A DNA stretch of 64,000 bases from positions 41,318 through 105,317 of the forward strand of contig JAJTWZ010000007.1 of NCBI GenBank assembly GCA_021463145.1, read 5' to 3'. Each line of letters begins with the position of its first letter. The stretch's first letter is position 1. Origin of the DNA: Blastocatellia bacterium. Its GTDB lineage: Bacteria > Acidobacteriota > Blastocatellia > UBA7656 > JADIYM01. The notes beneath the pieces are model-generated. The model saw nothing but the letters and a program-made list of their open reading frames with translations, was not told the origin of the DNA and did not search any database. The translations under genes and the position numbers were made by a program. Positions 25,849-34,571 of this stretch are shown piece by piece.

Positions 25849-28759
25849 GCCCGAGCGCCCGGGCCGCGTGTGTGATGTTGCCTTCGTAGCGCACCAGGGC
25901 CCGTTCGACCAGCAGACGCTCGACCGCTAGCGTCGCTTCCTCGAGATTCTCGCCCGCGAGCGTTGCGACCAGTTCGACAGGCAAGTGCGATTCGACTGGC
26001 GCCGCGCGCCGCTCGGCGACTGCGATCTCCGGCGAGAAGTGCTGCGCCGAAACGATGCCGCCTTCCTCGACCATCGCAACAGCTCTTTCTATCTCGTTGC
26101 GGAGCTGTCTGACGTTACCCGGCCACCCGTACGCTTCGAGATGACGAATTGCGTCGTCGGAAAGTTGAGCTTCACGGCCTTCTCGCTCAACCAGTTCCTG
26201 GAGGAACCGCTCCGCGAGATAGCGGATGTCTTCCCGCCGCTCACGCAGTGGCGGCACGTTCACGCGAATGACGTTGAGCCGATAGTAAAGGTCCTCCCGG
26301 AAGCGCCGTTCGGCGACGAATTCCTCCAGGTTGCGGTTTGTCGCTGCAATTACCCGGACGTCGACGTTGATCGGCCTGTCCTCGCCTAGCGGCTGAATCT
26401 CGTGATCCTGCAGGAACCGAAGCAGTTTCGGCTGCATCTCGAGCGCGATCTCCCCAATCTCGTCCAGAAACAGGGCCCCGCCTTCGCTCGCCCGCGCCAC
26501 ACCGATCCGATCGCTCGACGCACCGGTGAACGCACCCTTCCGATGGCCGAAGAGTCGCGACTCGAGCAGTTCGTCCGGGACAGCCGCGCAATTGAACGGA
26601 AGGAAGATCTTGGAGCGTCGAGCAGATTCGTGGTGTATCGCCCGGGCAACGAGCTCCTTTCCGACGCCCGACTCTCCCGTGATCAGTACCGTGACGTCCG
26701 ACGAGCGAATCCGGCGGATCTGGTCGATCACTGACCTCATCGCGGGACTTGCCGCCACGATGCCCATGGGAAACTCCACGATGTTCTCGGGCAGGCTCGA
26801 CCGCACGAGTGGAACGCTCGCGGCGGCGGCGTCGGCCCGCAACGAACAGACCTCGAGCCCCTGCTCGACAAGCTTCAGCAACGAGTCCAAATGGCCAATC
26901 GCCGACGACGTGTCGGCTGTGGTGTAGAGCAGGAACCGGCGCGGCGCGTTCTCGCGCCGGTCCGATATGAACTTCACCTTTGCGCCCGACTCGGGCAGTT
27001 GATGCTCGGTGAGATAACGCACGGCTTCCCGAGCGGCCTCGTATGCGTACTCGCGGTCGCAGCCACGCGCCGTGACAAGCTTGAGGTCGTGCTCGTTGGC
27101 AACCTCGAACAGCACCGCGGTCTGACTCGTTTCGTCGCGAATGATAGTCGCGAGCTCGCGCAGCAGCAGTTCGTGCGACGTAGATGCCGCGACGAGGCGC
27201 TCGATGATGAGTGCATCGAGAGTGAACACGGTCGGCAACGCATTCGAAAGCGTGCCGCTGTTTCTCGTCTTGGCGAGCGCGTCCTCGACGCGAGCCTTGT
27301 CGCGTTCGGCGTGAAGTTCGGAAAACGTCCGAAGAGCGCGCTTGAGATGGCTCGTCGCGCGCACGGTGTTTGCGGTTCGCGCAAGCACGCGGCCCATCTC
27401 CAGATGGGAAAGCGCGGCCTGATACACATACGTCGTCGATTCGAAAATCGAGACAGACTGCGCGAGGGCCGAAATCGCTTCGGTGTATTCACCGGAGGCC
27501 GCCTTCAGCCTGCCTTCCGCACGCGCCAGCAGTCCCGAATGGTAGAGATTGGGCTGCTCCACGAGCAGGCGCTGCGCCCTCTTGATGTGCTCGGCCGCCG
27601 CGTCCTTCTCGCCCATGTCGAGTGCCAGCTCACCGAGACTTATGAGCGTCTCTGGCATGTCGACCATCCGCCCCAGGCGTTCCTCCAGTGCGTGGCACGT
27701 GTCCAGGGCGGCCAGTGCTTCGGAAAAATTCCCGGTTACGTGGTGGATCCGCCCGACTGTCAGCCAGGACTCCGCTTCCGCCGACTTTGGCCCACGTTCC
27801 TTCGCAAGCTTTAGTGCACGATCGGCCGTGGCCATTGCCTGATCGGTCTTGCCCTGAAAAAGCTGGAGGTCCGCAAGCGTCATGAGCACCCTGGGCTCGC
27901 TTCTCACCGAAGCCGAGCGGCGGATGTACTGAATCGCCGTCAGGAGCGCTGCCTCGGCCCGCTTCCATTCGCCGACGGCGAGCAGTGCGTCGCCGAGATT
28001 GTTGTAAGCCAGGGCGAGGAACCGCTTGTCTTCGACGAAAGACCAGTGCTCGATGGTCTTTTCGTAGTCGGCGATGGCGCGGTGAACGTCGCCGCGATCC
28101 GTGTTGATGAGCGCCATGTAATTGAGCAGGCGCCCCATGAGCAGGTGATCCTTCGGCCGGAACGAAGATGTGCCGCGAAGCAGTTCGAATCCGGCCAGGC
28201 AGTCCTGCTTTGCGGACTCCAGGTGGCCTTCGACGTTGTCGACCATCCCGAGATTCCAATAGGTGTGGGCGAGCTCGTGTGGATTGCCGCCGGCCTTGTG
28301 GAATTCGAGCGCCTGGGCGAGGTGGTCACGCGCGATCGCATACTCGTCCATCATCCAGTAGACATACCCGAGCAGGCGGTGCGCACAACCGCGGGACACG
28401 TCCGTTTCGGCTGCGCGAAGGCTATGGCCCGAAAACGTTATTGAACGCGGAATTTCGTAAAGCCACCGGTAAAGACTGGCAAGCTGCAGCCATATTTGTG
28501 AGACGAGGTTCGACGAGAGCCCCTCGTGCATCGAGCTGTCCTCGTACCTCGAGAGAACCTGCAGGCCATCGTCGAACAGGCCTGCCATCTCGAACGACTC
28601 TGCCAGGGCGAGACGCAATCTGGCCTGCTCGACCAGGGTGAACGAATCGTCGTCGAGAATGCCCATCGCCGTGTCGCGCTCTCCCCTCTCCACGGCGCCG
28701 ATCAACGGCGCCAGTCGCTCCGAGACGTCCCCGGCAGGGCGTGCATTCGACGTTGTCAT
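25799..28759 (-). CDS. TPR-GAF-AAA+ sigma-54-dependent transcription activator
   Basis: A 986-residue regulator. Residues about 1-480 are tetratricopeptide repeats. A GAF-like sensor follows (about 490-640), then the AAA+ core with Walker A TGESGVGKE (about 694-701), the sigma-54 contact loop GAFTGA (about 740-745), Walker B ALFLDEIGE and the GNVRQLRNEIERA segment. The end is a Fis-type helix-turn-helix (NITHAARALGLSRQGLLLKK). A receiver domain is absent, so it senses a ligand or protein rather than phosphorylation. A sigma-54-like promoter lies just upstream on the other strand. Confidence 0.92.
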   Translation of the reverse strand: MTTSNARPAGDVSERLAPLIGAVERGERDTAMGILDDDSFTLVEQARLRLALAESFEMAGLFDDGLQVLSRYEDSSMHEGLSSNLVSQIWLQLASLYRWLYEIPRSITFSGHSLRAAETDVSRGCAHRLLGYVYWMMDEYAIARDHLAQALEFHKAGGNPHELAHTYWNLGMVDNVEGHLESAKQDCLAGFELLRGTSSFRPKDHLLMGRLLNYMALINTDRGDVHRAIADYEKTIEHWSFVEDKRFLALAYNNLGDALLAVGEWKRAEAALLTAIQYIRRSASVRSEPRVLMTLADLQLFQGKTDQAMATADRALKLAKERGPKSAEAESWLTVGRIHHVTGNFSEALAALDTCHALEERLGRMVDMPETLISLGELALDMGEKDAAAEHIKRAQRLLVEQPNLYHSGLLARAEGRLKAASGEYTEAISALAQSVSIFESTTYVYQAALSHLEMGRVLARTANTVRATSHLKRALRTFSELHAERDKARVEDALAKTRNSGTLSNALPTVFTLDALIIERLVAASTSHELLLRELATIIRDETSQTAVLFEVANEHDLKLVTARGCDREYAYEAAREAVRYLTEHQLPESGAKVKFISDRRENAPRRFLLYTTADTSSAIGHLDSLLKLVEQGLEVCSLRADAAAASVPLVRSSLPENIVEFPMGIVAASPAMRSVIDQIRRIRSSDVTVLITGESGVGKELVARAIHHESARRSKIFLPFNCAAVPDELLESRLFGHRKGAFTGASSDRIGVARASEGGALFLDEIGEIALEMQPKLLRFLQDHEIQPLGEDRPINVDVRVIAATNRNLEEFVAERRFREDLYYRLNVIRVNVPPLRERREDIRYLAERFLQELVEREGREAQLSDDAIRHLEAYGWPGNVRQLRNEIERAVAMVEEGGIVSAQHFSPEIAVAERRAAPVESHLPVELVATLAGENLEEATLAVERLLVERALVRYEGNITHAARALGLSRQGLLLKKKRLSLD

Positions 28760-28825
28760 GGGGCGTGTGGGACTCCTGGGGATCTGAAATCAGTCCACGG
28801 CGAGTTTCAGACGACACCGACCCCC

Positions 28826-28841
28826 TGGCGCGAGAGTTGTA
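28826..28841 (+). promoter_or_regulatory. Sigma-54-like promoter candidate
   Basis: TGGCGCGAGAGTTGTA has the -24/-12 layout of sigma-54 promoters: GG at 28827-28828, then 10 nt, then GT at 28839-28840, where consensus is GC. It is read towards the methyltransferase-like gene starting at or after 29005 and lies in the 245-nt divergent gap beside a sigma-54 activator gene. The base mismatch in the -12 element keeps confidence low. Confidence 0.35.
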
Positions 28842-29004
28842 TTTGTTGGGGAGGATGCCGGCCGATCTGGATATCTCGAACCGGCTCGATTATACGCAGC
28901 AAGCAAGGGACCGGAAAGCCGCGCCTCCAGTCTCCGCGAGTTCACGCAATCATTAGAACTTCTTTAGTCCACCTTAAAGATCTTGGGCGACTCCGGGCGA
29001 TACC

Positions 29005-30054
29005 GTGCAGGTGTTTCGCCGTGCCGAGTCGGAAGTTCGATGCGACGAAACTCCCGTGCATTCCGCGGGAAGAGGGAGCCGGCAATGGCTCGACGACGCG
29101 TGCTCGAGCGTTGTCCGGCTCCAGATTTCACACTGTAGGGAAGCCACGATCGAGACACACGGCAAGGTAGAGGAGCAGGTGAGGCGAATCCGAAGCGAGG
29201 TAGTTCAAGAATGCTCTGATTGCGATAAAGCCGGGATGGCCCCCCTTGAACGGATCGAGGCGTGCGCCAGCTTTTTCAGACCAATGACTGAACAAATGTT
29301 CAGGCAATCGGGCCCTTGGAAGGGAAGGAGCGTACTGGTCGTCGGCCCCGAATGGGGCGAACTCGCCGCGCTTGCGGCGCGATTCGTCGGAGCGCGCGGG
29401 CAGGTGGTTGGAATCGAATATTCGGACATTGCGGACCGGCCTGCAGCGGATCGGGACAGACATTGGCCTTCCTGCGACGTCGAGTCCGATTTCGGGGGAT
29501 TCTGGCGACTGAGCGGCGCACCGTTCGACGCAGTTCTGGGGCGATTCCTGCTGATGAGGCAACCGGATCCGGTCGCCACTATCTGGCGGCTTGCATCGCT
29601 CGTTCGGGTTGGCGGACTGCTTGCACTCCAGGAGTTCGACCTCACTCAACCCGCGCACATGCGGCCCGAAGTGAAGCTGGCTCGCGATGCCGCGAGATGG
29701 GTAACCCTGGCCCTGCGTGAGCTTGGCCATCACGTGGGAATTGGAATGCAACTGCACCACTCGTTCATCGCAAGTGGTCTCGAGCGGCCCGGGATGATCG
29801 CCGGCTCGTCAGTGATGACGGGCGCAGAACCCGATGTAAGCACGCTTCTTGCGGAGTCAGTTCGCGACGTCTACGACATAATCTGCGACCGTGGGATAGC
29901 AACGCCCGACGAGATCGACATCGATACGCTTGCAGCACGGCTTCGGCAGGCCTTCCTCGAGACGGAGGCGGCGGTTATGAGTCCGCTCCTGGTGTCGGCG
30001 TGGACACGGATCGTGCGGCAACCGGCGGGCTGCTTGCGATTCGCCGGAACCTAG
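29005..30054 (+). CDS. SAM-methyltransferase-like protein
   Basis: The frame is open from 29005. The recognisable protein begins near 29236 (MAPLERIEACASFF), so the true start lies between these points. It has a Rossmann motif I-like strand (GRSVLVVGPEWGELAALAARFVGARGQVVG), FDAVLGRFLLMRQPDPVATI (motif post-II) and VRVGGLLALQEFDLTQPAHM, as in class I SAM methyltransferases. The C-terminal 120 residues are helical (ELGHHVGIGMQLHHSFIASG). It overlaps the convergent ABC-F gene by 4 nt. The substrate is unknown. Confidence 0.65.
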   Translation: MQVFRRAESEVRCDETPVHSAGRGSRQWLDDACSSVVRLQISHCREATIETHGKVEEQVRRIRSEVVQECSDCDKAGMAPLERIEACASFFRPMTEQMFRQSGPWKGRSVLVVGPEWGELAALAARFVGARGQVVGIEYSDIADRPAADRDRHWPSCDVESDFGGFWRLSGAPFDAVLGRFLLMRQPDPVATIWRLASLVRVGGLLALQEFDLTQPAHMRPEVKLARDAARWVTLALRELGHHVGIGMQLHHSFIASGLERPGMIAGSSVMTGAEPDVSTLLAESVRDVYDIICDRGIATPDEIDIDTLAARLRQAFLETEAAVMSPLLVSAWTRIVRQPAGCLRFAGT

Positions 30055-31925
30055 TCCGCGGACGCAGCTTCCCATTCGGCCATCAATCGCTCCAGACGTT
30101 CCACCGCGTGCAGCCTGGCTTCGATCAAGGGTTCGAGCTTGACGTGGTCACTTGCAACAGAAGGCTTCGCCATCGTCGCGTCGATATCCGAGATTTCGCC
30201 CTCGGCGTCCGCGATCTCGGCCTCAATGGCAGGGATGGACCGGCGCTTCGTCGCGCCGGAAGGGGCCGGGACCTGCGGCGGCTTCGCGGTCACTGCCGGG
30301 GTTTCCCTGACGCGCCCTTCGGCCTTTCGGATGAGCCGTTCGTCGAGCCAGTCCGAATAGCGGCCTTCGAATACCTCGGCCGTGCCATCCTCGAGATTCA
30401 CGAGCCGATCGCATATCCGGTCGAGAAAGTAGCGGTCGTGCGAGATCGTCAGAATCGTTCCGGTGAAGGATTCGAGGGCCGACTCGAGGGCCTCGCGAGA
30501 CGGGATGTCGAGATGGTTCGTCGGTTCGTCCAGTAGCAGTACGTTTCCACTGCCCGAGATCAACTTTGCGATCGAAAGGCGGCTGCGCTCGCCCCCCGAG
30601 AGAGCCGAAACGCGCTTGAACACGTCATCGCCCGTAAAGAGGAACCGGGCGAGGTAACCGCGCAGTGTAGGGTCGTCCGCGCCGCCAATCGAGAGTCGCA
30701 TCTCCTCGATGACGTCATTGCGCGGGTCGAGGTCGGCAAGGTGCTGGTCGTAGTAGACCGGCTTTACGTTGTGGCCCCATTCCATTTCGCCACCGAGCGG
30801 ATCGACCGAGCCGAGCAGCGTCTTGAAGAGCGTCGTCTTTCCGGTTCCGTTGCCGCCGACTATGCCTACGCGGTCTCCGCGATAGACGACGAACTCGATG
30901 CTCGAGGCAAGCTCGACGCCCGGATAGCCAATACTGAGTGCCTCGACGCTCAGGACCTCGCGTCCGGTACGCGCCGCCAGAGCGAGGCCGAAATTCGCCG
31001 CCCTGCCGTCCGCCTCGGGCCGGTCGACTCGCTCCATTCGCTCGAGCATGTTCCGGCGAGACTTGGCCTGTTTGGTTTTCTGGCCTGCCAGGTTGCGGCG
31101 AATGAACTCCTGCGTCCGATCGATGAGTTCCTGCTGTTCTCGGAACCTCTTCTCGGCCAGCAAGCGTCGCTGCTGTTTCTCAACGAGGTAAGCCGTGTAG
31201 TTGCCTGGATACGTCGAGATTCTGCCGTTCTCGACCGCGAGAATCCGGTCGACTGTGCGGTCGAGAAGGTAGCGATCGTGGGAGATGATGATGTAGGCGG
31301 ACGGATAGTCGGCCAGGAAGTCCTCGAGCCACTCGACGGCCTGAATGTCGAGATGGTTCGTCGGTTCGTCGAGCAACAGAATGTCGGGGCCTTCGAGCAG
31401 TAGTTTCGCGAGCGCGAGCCGAGCGCGCTGTCCTCCGCTCAGGTTCGAGGCTTCGAGGTTGAGGTCATCGCGCGAAAAGCCGAGGCCTAGGAGCACGGAT
31501 TCGGCGCGCGCGTGCATCGTAAAGCCGCCAGCGTCCTCGAAGCTATGTTGCAGATCACTGTATGTCGAGAGGATCGCGTCGAGCTCGTCGCCGTTTGCGG
31601 AGGCCATTTCGTGCTCGAGGCGCCGCATGTCGACCTCCATCGCGTGAAGGCTTGAGAACACCTCCAGCGCCGATTCGCGAACCGTGCCCGAGCCTTCGGC
31701 GTGCACCTGCTGCTCGAGCAGACCAATACGCAGGCCGCGCATCTGTTCGACGCGGCCATCGTCGGGGTCTTCGATTCCAAGAAGCAGTTTGAACGAAGTC
31801 GTCTTCCCGGCGCCGTTGCGGCCAACCAGTCCCACGTGTTCGCCCGGATTGATCTGGAACGAGACCTCGCGCAGTACTTCGTGCGAACCGTAGGACTTCG
31901 TGACGTTGTCGAATCGAAACAACAT
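30051..31925 (-). CDS. ABC-F family ATPase
   Basis: A 624-residue soluble protein with two ATPase domains (Walker A GRNGAGKTT and GGNGTGKTT; signatures LSGGQRARLALAKLLL and LSGGERSRLSIAKLI) and no membrane helix. A charged linker joins the domains (QRRLLAEKRFREQQELIDRT), and a coiled-coil-like tail ends the protein (EAEIADAEGEISDIDATMAK). ABC-F proteins act at the ribosome E site in translation or antibiotic protection. The long C-terminal tail resembles the Uup group. Its 3' end meets the convergent methyltransferase-like gene by 4 nt. Confidence 0.93.
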   Translation of the reverse strand: MLFRFDNVTKSYGSHEVLREVSFQINPGEHVGLVGRNGAGKTTSFKLLLGIEDPDDGRVEQMRGLRIGLLEQQVHAEGSGTVRESALEVFSSLHAMEVDMRRLEHEMASANGDELDAILSTYSDLQHSFEDAGGFTMHARAESVLLGLGFSRDDLNLEASNLSGGQRARLALAKLLLEGPDILLLDEPTNHLDIQAVEWLEDFLADYPSAYIIISHDRYLLDRTVDRILAVENGRISTYPGNYTAYLVEKQQRRLLAEKRFREQQELIDRTQEFIRRNLAGQKTKQAKSRRNMLERMERVDRPEADGRAANFGLALAARTGREVLSVEALSIGYPGVELASSIEFVVYRGDRVGIVGGNGTGKTTLFKTLLGSVDPLGGEMEWGHNVKPVYYDQHLADLDPRNDVIEEMRLSIGGADDPTLRGYLARFLFTGDDVFKRVSALSGGERSRLSIAKLISGSGNVLLLDEPTNHLDIPSREALESALESFTGTILTISHDRYFLDRICDRLVNLEDGTAEVFEGRYSDWLDERLIRKAEGRVRETPAVTAKPPQVPAPSGATKRRSIPAIEAEIADAEGEISDIDATMAKPSVASDHVKLEPLIEARLHAVERLERLMAEWEAASAD

Positions 31926-32020
31926 TCGGATATGAACACAGCCCAGACGCGACAGTGCGCCCCAGGTCGGGCAGGGATTCCCGATTAGAGGCGCACCGTC
32001 GTGACCCGGTGATTAAGCTC

Positions 32021-33265
32021 CTATTTGCCGCTTGCCGCGTTCCGCGCGTTCGTGTTGGCCGGGCCAGACGGTTGCGCTTCGCCCGCCGTGTTCGTAACCG
32101 CCGCCGGCGCCGCGTTCGTTGCAGGCTGTGCCGGAGTTCCGGCATCCGGTTTAGGGTTCGTCAGCGGCGATGGCCGCAGGGCGCCGAACGTGTCGGGATG
32201 GGCCACGATCTGCTCTGCAAGGGAATTGCGGATGTTCGCCGTGGCGACGGCCTCGATCAGCAGAGCGCTCAGTACGACCTGCTTTCGTTGATCAGTGATC
32301 AACTTCGCGATTTCGGCGCTGACCTCTTCGAAAGTCAGATCTTTGCTCTGCTCGCGCTTCCCGTTCAGCTTGAAGATGTGAAGCCGCCCGTCCTGCGACT
32401 GGATAGGCTGTGTCATCTGTCCGACGGTCATGGCGAATATCTTCACGCCGATCTCGGCAGGAAATGTCTGCCGGAGGCGGTCCTCGGAGAAGAATCCGAT
32501 GGAGCCGCCCTGCAGGCCCGTCACGTCTTCCGAGCGGGCGCGGGCCACGGTCGCGAAGTCCGCGTTCGAGCCAAGCGCCGCTACGATCTCGTCAGCCTTC
32601 TTTCTGGCGGCTTCGACGCCGATCGCATCGTCGGCTGCGCCATTGTTCGCGGGATCTACGATGATGTCGGATAGCTCGACACCGCGTGGCGCTATGAGCT
32701 GTGACTTGTTCTCCTCGAAATACTTCCGCATTTCCGCATCGGTCGGGGCCGGAATGAGCGCGGTGATTTTGTCCTGGAGCTTCTGGATGGCGAGCTGGCG
32801 CTTGAGGTCGGCCTTCAGTTCGTCCTCGGTCTGACCGAAGTCTTTCAGCCGCTTTTGAAAGTCGTCCTGTGACATGCCGGACTGTTGAATCTGCGTCTGG
32901 AGTGCTTGTTTGACCTCATCGTCCGTGGGGATGAGACGTTCCTTCTGGGCCCGCTGGTACATTGCCTCTTCCTGAATGAGCGTCTCGAGGACCTTCAGGC
33001 GGGCTGCGGTGAGCGCGACAGGCGTCAACTGCGGTGCGGATGGACCACTCTCCTTGAGTTGACGGTCGATGATCTGGTCGATCTTCGACACCGGAATCGC
33101 CACACCGTTCACGGTCGCAGCCGTGTCGTCGGCGCCTTTGCCAGGTCCGGGCTCCCCGCAGGCGGTGAGTCCAAAGACAGAAAAGAGTACCGCTGCCAGC
33201 GCAGCGGCTAGTTTCGCGTTCTTGCCCAAGTCCCTGCTCCTCCCAATCGTTGACATCAGTTTCAT
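32021..33265 (-). CDS. SurA-like peptidyl-prolyl isomerase lipoprotein
   Basis: A 414-residue periplasmic chaperone/isomerase. The N-terminus is a lipoprotein signal with a lipobox LTAC (Cys about 36). A SurA N-terminal helical domain follows (ATVNGVAIPVSKIDQIIDR, LETLIQEEAMYQRA), then one parvulin-type rotamase domain (about residues 190-310, SIGFFSEDRLRQTFPAE). The last 50 residues are a low-complexity Ala/Pro/Asn tail. It would help fold outer-membrane proteins. It is divergent from rpmB with the rpmB -35 box close to its start codon. Confidence 0.9.
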   Translation of the reverse strand: MKLMSTIGRSRDLGKNAKLAAALAAVLFSVFGLTACGEPGPGKGADDTAATVNGVAIPVSKIDQIIDRQLKESGPSAPQLTPVALTAARLKVLETLIQEEAMYQRAQKERLIPTDDEVKQALQTQIQQSGMSQDDFQKRLKDFGQTEDELKADLKRQLAIQKLQDKITALIPAPTDAEMRKYFEENKSQLIAPRGVELSDIIVDPANNGAADDAIGVEAARKKADEIVAALGSNADFATVARARSEDVTGLQGGSIGFFSEDRLRQTFPAEIGVKIFAMTVGQMTQPIQSQDGRLHIFKLNGKREQSKDLTFEEVSAEIAKLITDQRKQVVLSALLIEAVATANIRNSLAEQIVAHPDTFGALRPSPLTNPKPDAGTPAQPATNAAPAAVTNTAGEAQPSGPANTNARNAASGK

Positions 33266-33278
33266 CGGTCCCTATACT
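33250..33278 (+). promoter_or_regulatory. Sigma-70 promoter for rpmB
   Basis: A perfect -35 TTGACA (33250-33255) and -10 TATACT (33273-33278, 5 of 6) are spaced by 17 nt. Transcription would begin near 33285, about 40 nt before the rpmB start. The -35 overlaps the first codons of the divergent SurA-like gene. Confidence 0.65.
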
Positions 33279-33325
33279 CTCGGCTTTTGCGTCGACCAAG
33301 TCATTCGCACCTGTAGGAGGAAGCC

Positions 33326-33517
33326 ATGTCGAAGCGCTGTGATTACTGCAACAAAGGCCCGATGTTCGGAAACAACGTGAGCCATGCGAACAACAAGACA
33401 CGCCGCCGGTTCGACCCGAATCTGCAGTCCGTGCGTGCGCTCATCAACGGCGCGGTTCGCCGTGTGAAGGTCTGCACCCGCTGCATCAAGGCCGGAAAGG
33501 TAGTCAAGGCGGCTTAG
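33326..33517 (+). CDS. rpmB: Ribosomal protein bL28
   Basis: A 63-residue large-subunit ribosomal protein. The sequence carries the full L28 pattern ([35 protein letters not shown]). It is the zinc-binding form, with two CX2C pairs (CDYC near the start and CTRC near the end). GTAGGAGGA precedes the ATG. Its 3' end overlaps the convergent ridA gene by 4 nt, and no terminator is seen between them. Confidence 0.97.
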   Translation: MSKRCDYCNKGPMFGNNVSHANNKTRRRFDPNLQSVRALINGAVRRVKVCTRCIKAGKVVKAA

Positions 33518-33912
33518 TCCTCCCCACGCTCGCTCGTCGCGATCGCCACGAAGTCGATCTCGACGAGCACGTTGCGCGGAAGGCCCGCGACGGCGACGGT
33601 TGAACGCGCCGGCGGGTCCGCTTCGAAGAATCGAGCGTAGACGGCATTCATGTCGGCGAAGTGCGTCATGTCGGTCAGATAGACCGTCGTCTTGACTACC
33701 GAGGCGAGTGAAGAACCGCCAGCCTCCAGGACAGCACGTGCACTCGTCAGCAGACGCTCCGTCTGCTCGGCGACATCTCCACCGAGTACATTTCCAGTTT
33801 CTGGATCGAGGGCGATCTGCCCGGACACGAATAGAAACCCGTTCGCCCTGATCGCCTGCGAGTACGGTCCAATTGCCTTTGGCGCCTTGTCAGTGTGGAC
33901 GCAATCGCGCAT
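33514..33912 (-). CDS. ridA: RidA family reactive intermediate/imine deaminase
   Basis: A 132-residue trimer-forming protein with the complete YjgF/RidA signature: [48 protein letters not shown] (with the conserved Arg that binds the substrate carboxylate) and VEIDFVAIA. It hydrolyses enamine/imine intermediates released by PLP enzymes to spare other enzymes. Glycine cleavage, threonine synthase and aminotransferase genes in the window are possible sources, but no operon link is seen. Confidence 0.93.
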   Translation of the reverse strand: MRDCVHTDKAPKAIGPYSQAIRANGFLFVSGQIALDPETGNVLGGDVAEQTERLLTSARAVLEAGGSSLASVVKTTVYLTDMTHFADMNAVYARFFEADPPARSTVAVAGLPRNVLVEIDFVAIATSERGED

Positions 33913-33933
33913 TGCCGAAAACTCCTCTGCGGT

Positions 33934-34455
33934 CTATTTGTCGTCCTTCTTCTTTGACTTGCGGGCCGAAGCCTTGAGAGGCGTCGCCTTGGGTTCCGAG
34001 TCCTTCACCGGCTTAGTCGAATCCGCTTTTGACGCAGCCTTGGTGACCTTCCTGGCCACGGACTTTTCGGCAGGCTTCTTTTCGACCGGCTTACTCGTGC
34101 CCTTCTTCCCGGTCGCAGGCTTCGCCGACGTCTTCCGGGCCGCCGGCTTCACCTTCGCCGCCTTCATCGTCGAGTCTTCCTTTACCTCGGTCCCGAGGCT
34201 CGTGGATTCGGGGCTTTTCGAGGTCTTCATTGAGGCAGCGACGTCCCGTGCTTCCTCCACCGCCTGACGGTTTCGCTCCATCATCTGGCTGATGAGTCCC
34301 GGCAATACCTCTCTCTCTGCGCGCAGCCAGTCCTCGGACGGGTGCGCCGCGTACCGGTGCCGTCGCTCGAGGTAGATCTCGAAGGCGCGATGTGCTACGA
34401 GTCGATTGACTTCCGGGTCTGAAATGAGCTGTTCCTTCAGGTGTTCGATATTCAC
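33934..34455 (-). CDS. DUF2934 protein with lysine-rich histone-H1-like tail
   Basis: The start is GTG at 34455 with AGGAAG 6 nt upstream; codons before it do not look coding. The N-terminal about 70 residues contain the DUF2934 helical unit (HRAFEIYLERRHRYAAHPSE followed by DWLRAEREVL). The C-terminal about 100 residues are a Lys/Ala/Pro/Ser-rich tail with repeated KPAxKK-like steps (KPAARKTSAKPATGKKGTS), similar to eukaryotic histone H1 and bacterial H1-like tails. It may bind nucleic acid; this is inference from composition. The 116 nt before it hold nothing recognised. Confidence 0.7.
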   Translation of the reverse strand: MNIEHLKEQLISDPEVNRLVAHRAFEIYLERRHRYAAHPSEDWLRAEREVLPGLISQMMERNRQAVEEARDVAASMKTSKSPESTSLGTEVKEDSTMKAAKVKPAARKTSAKPATGKKGTSKPVEKKPAEKSVARKVTKAASKADSTKPVKDSEPKATPLKASARKSKKKDDK

Positions 34456-34571
34456 GTTCTGCTTCCTTTCTGATTCCGTCTCAACGAACGAGCGCTGGCT
34501 TCCTTTCCAGCGCCCGTCCGGTGTCGTTGGCACTCGCGTGTCACAAGGCCACTACGCGAGCCGGTGGTTGG

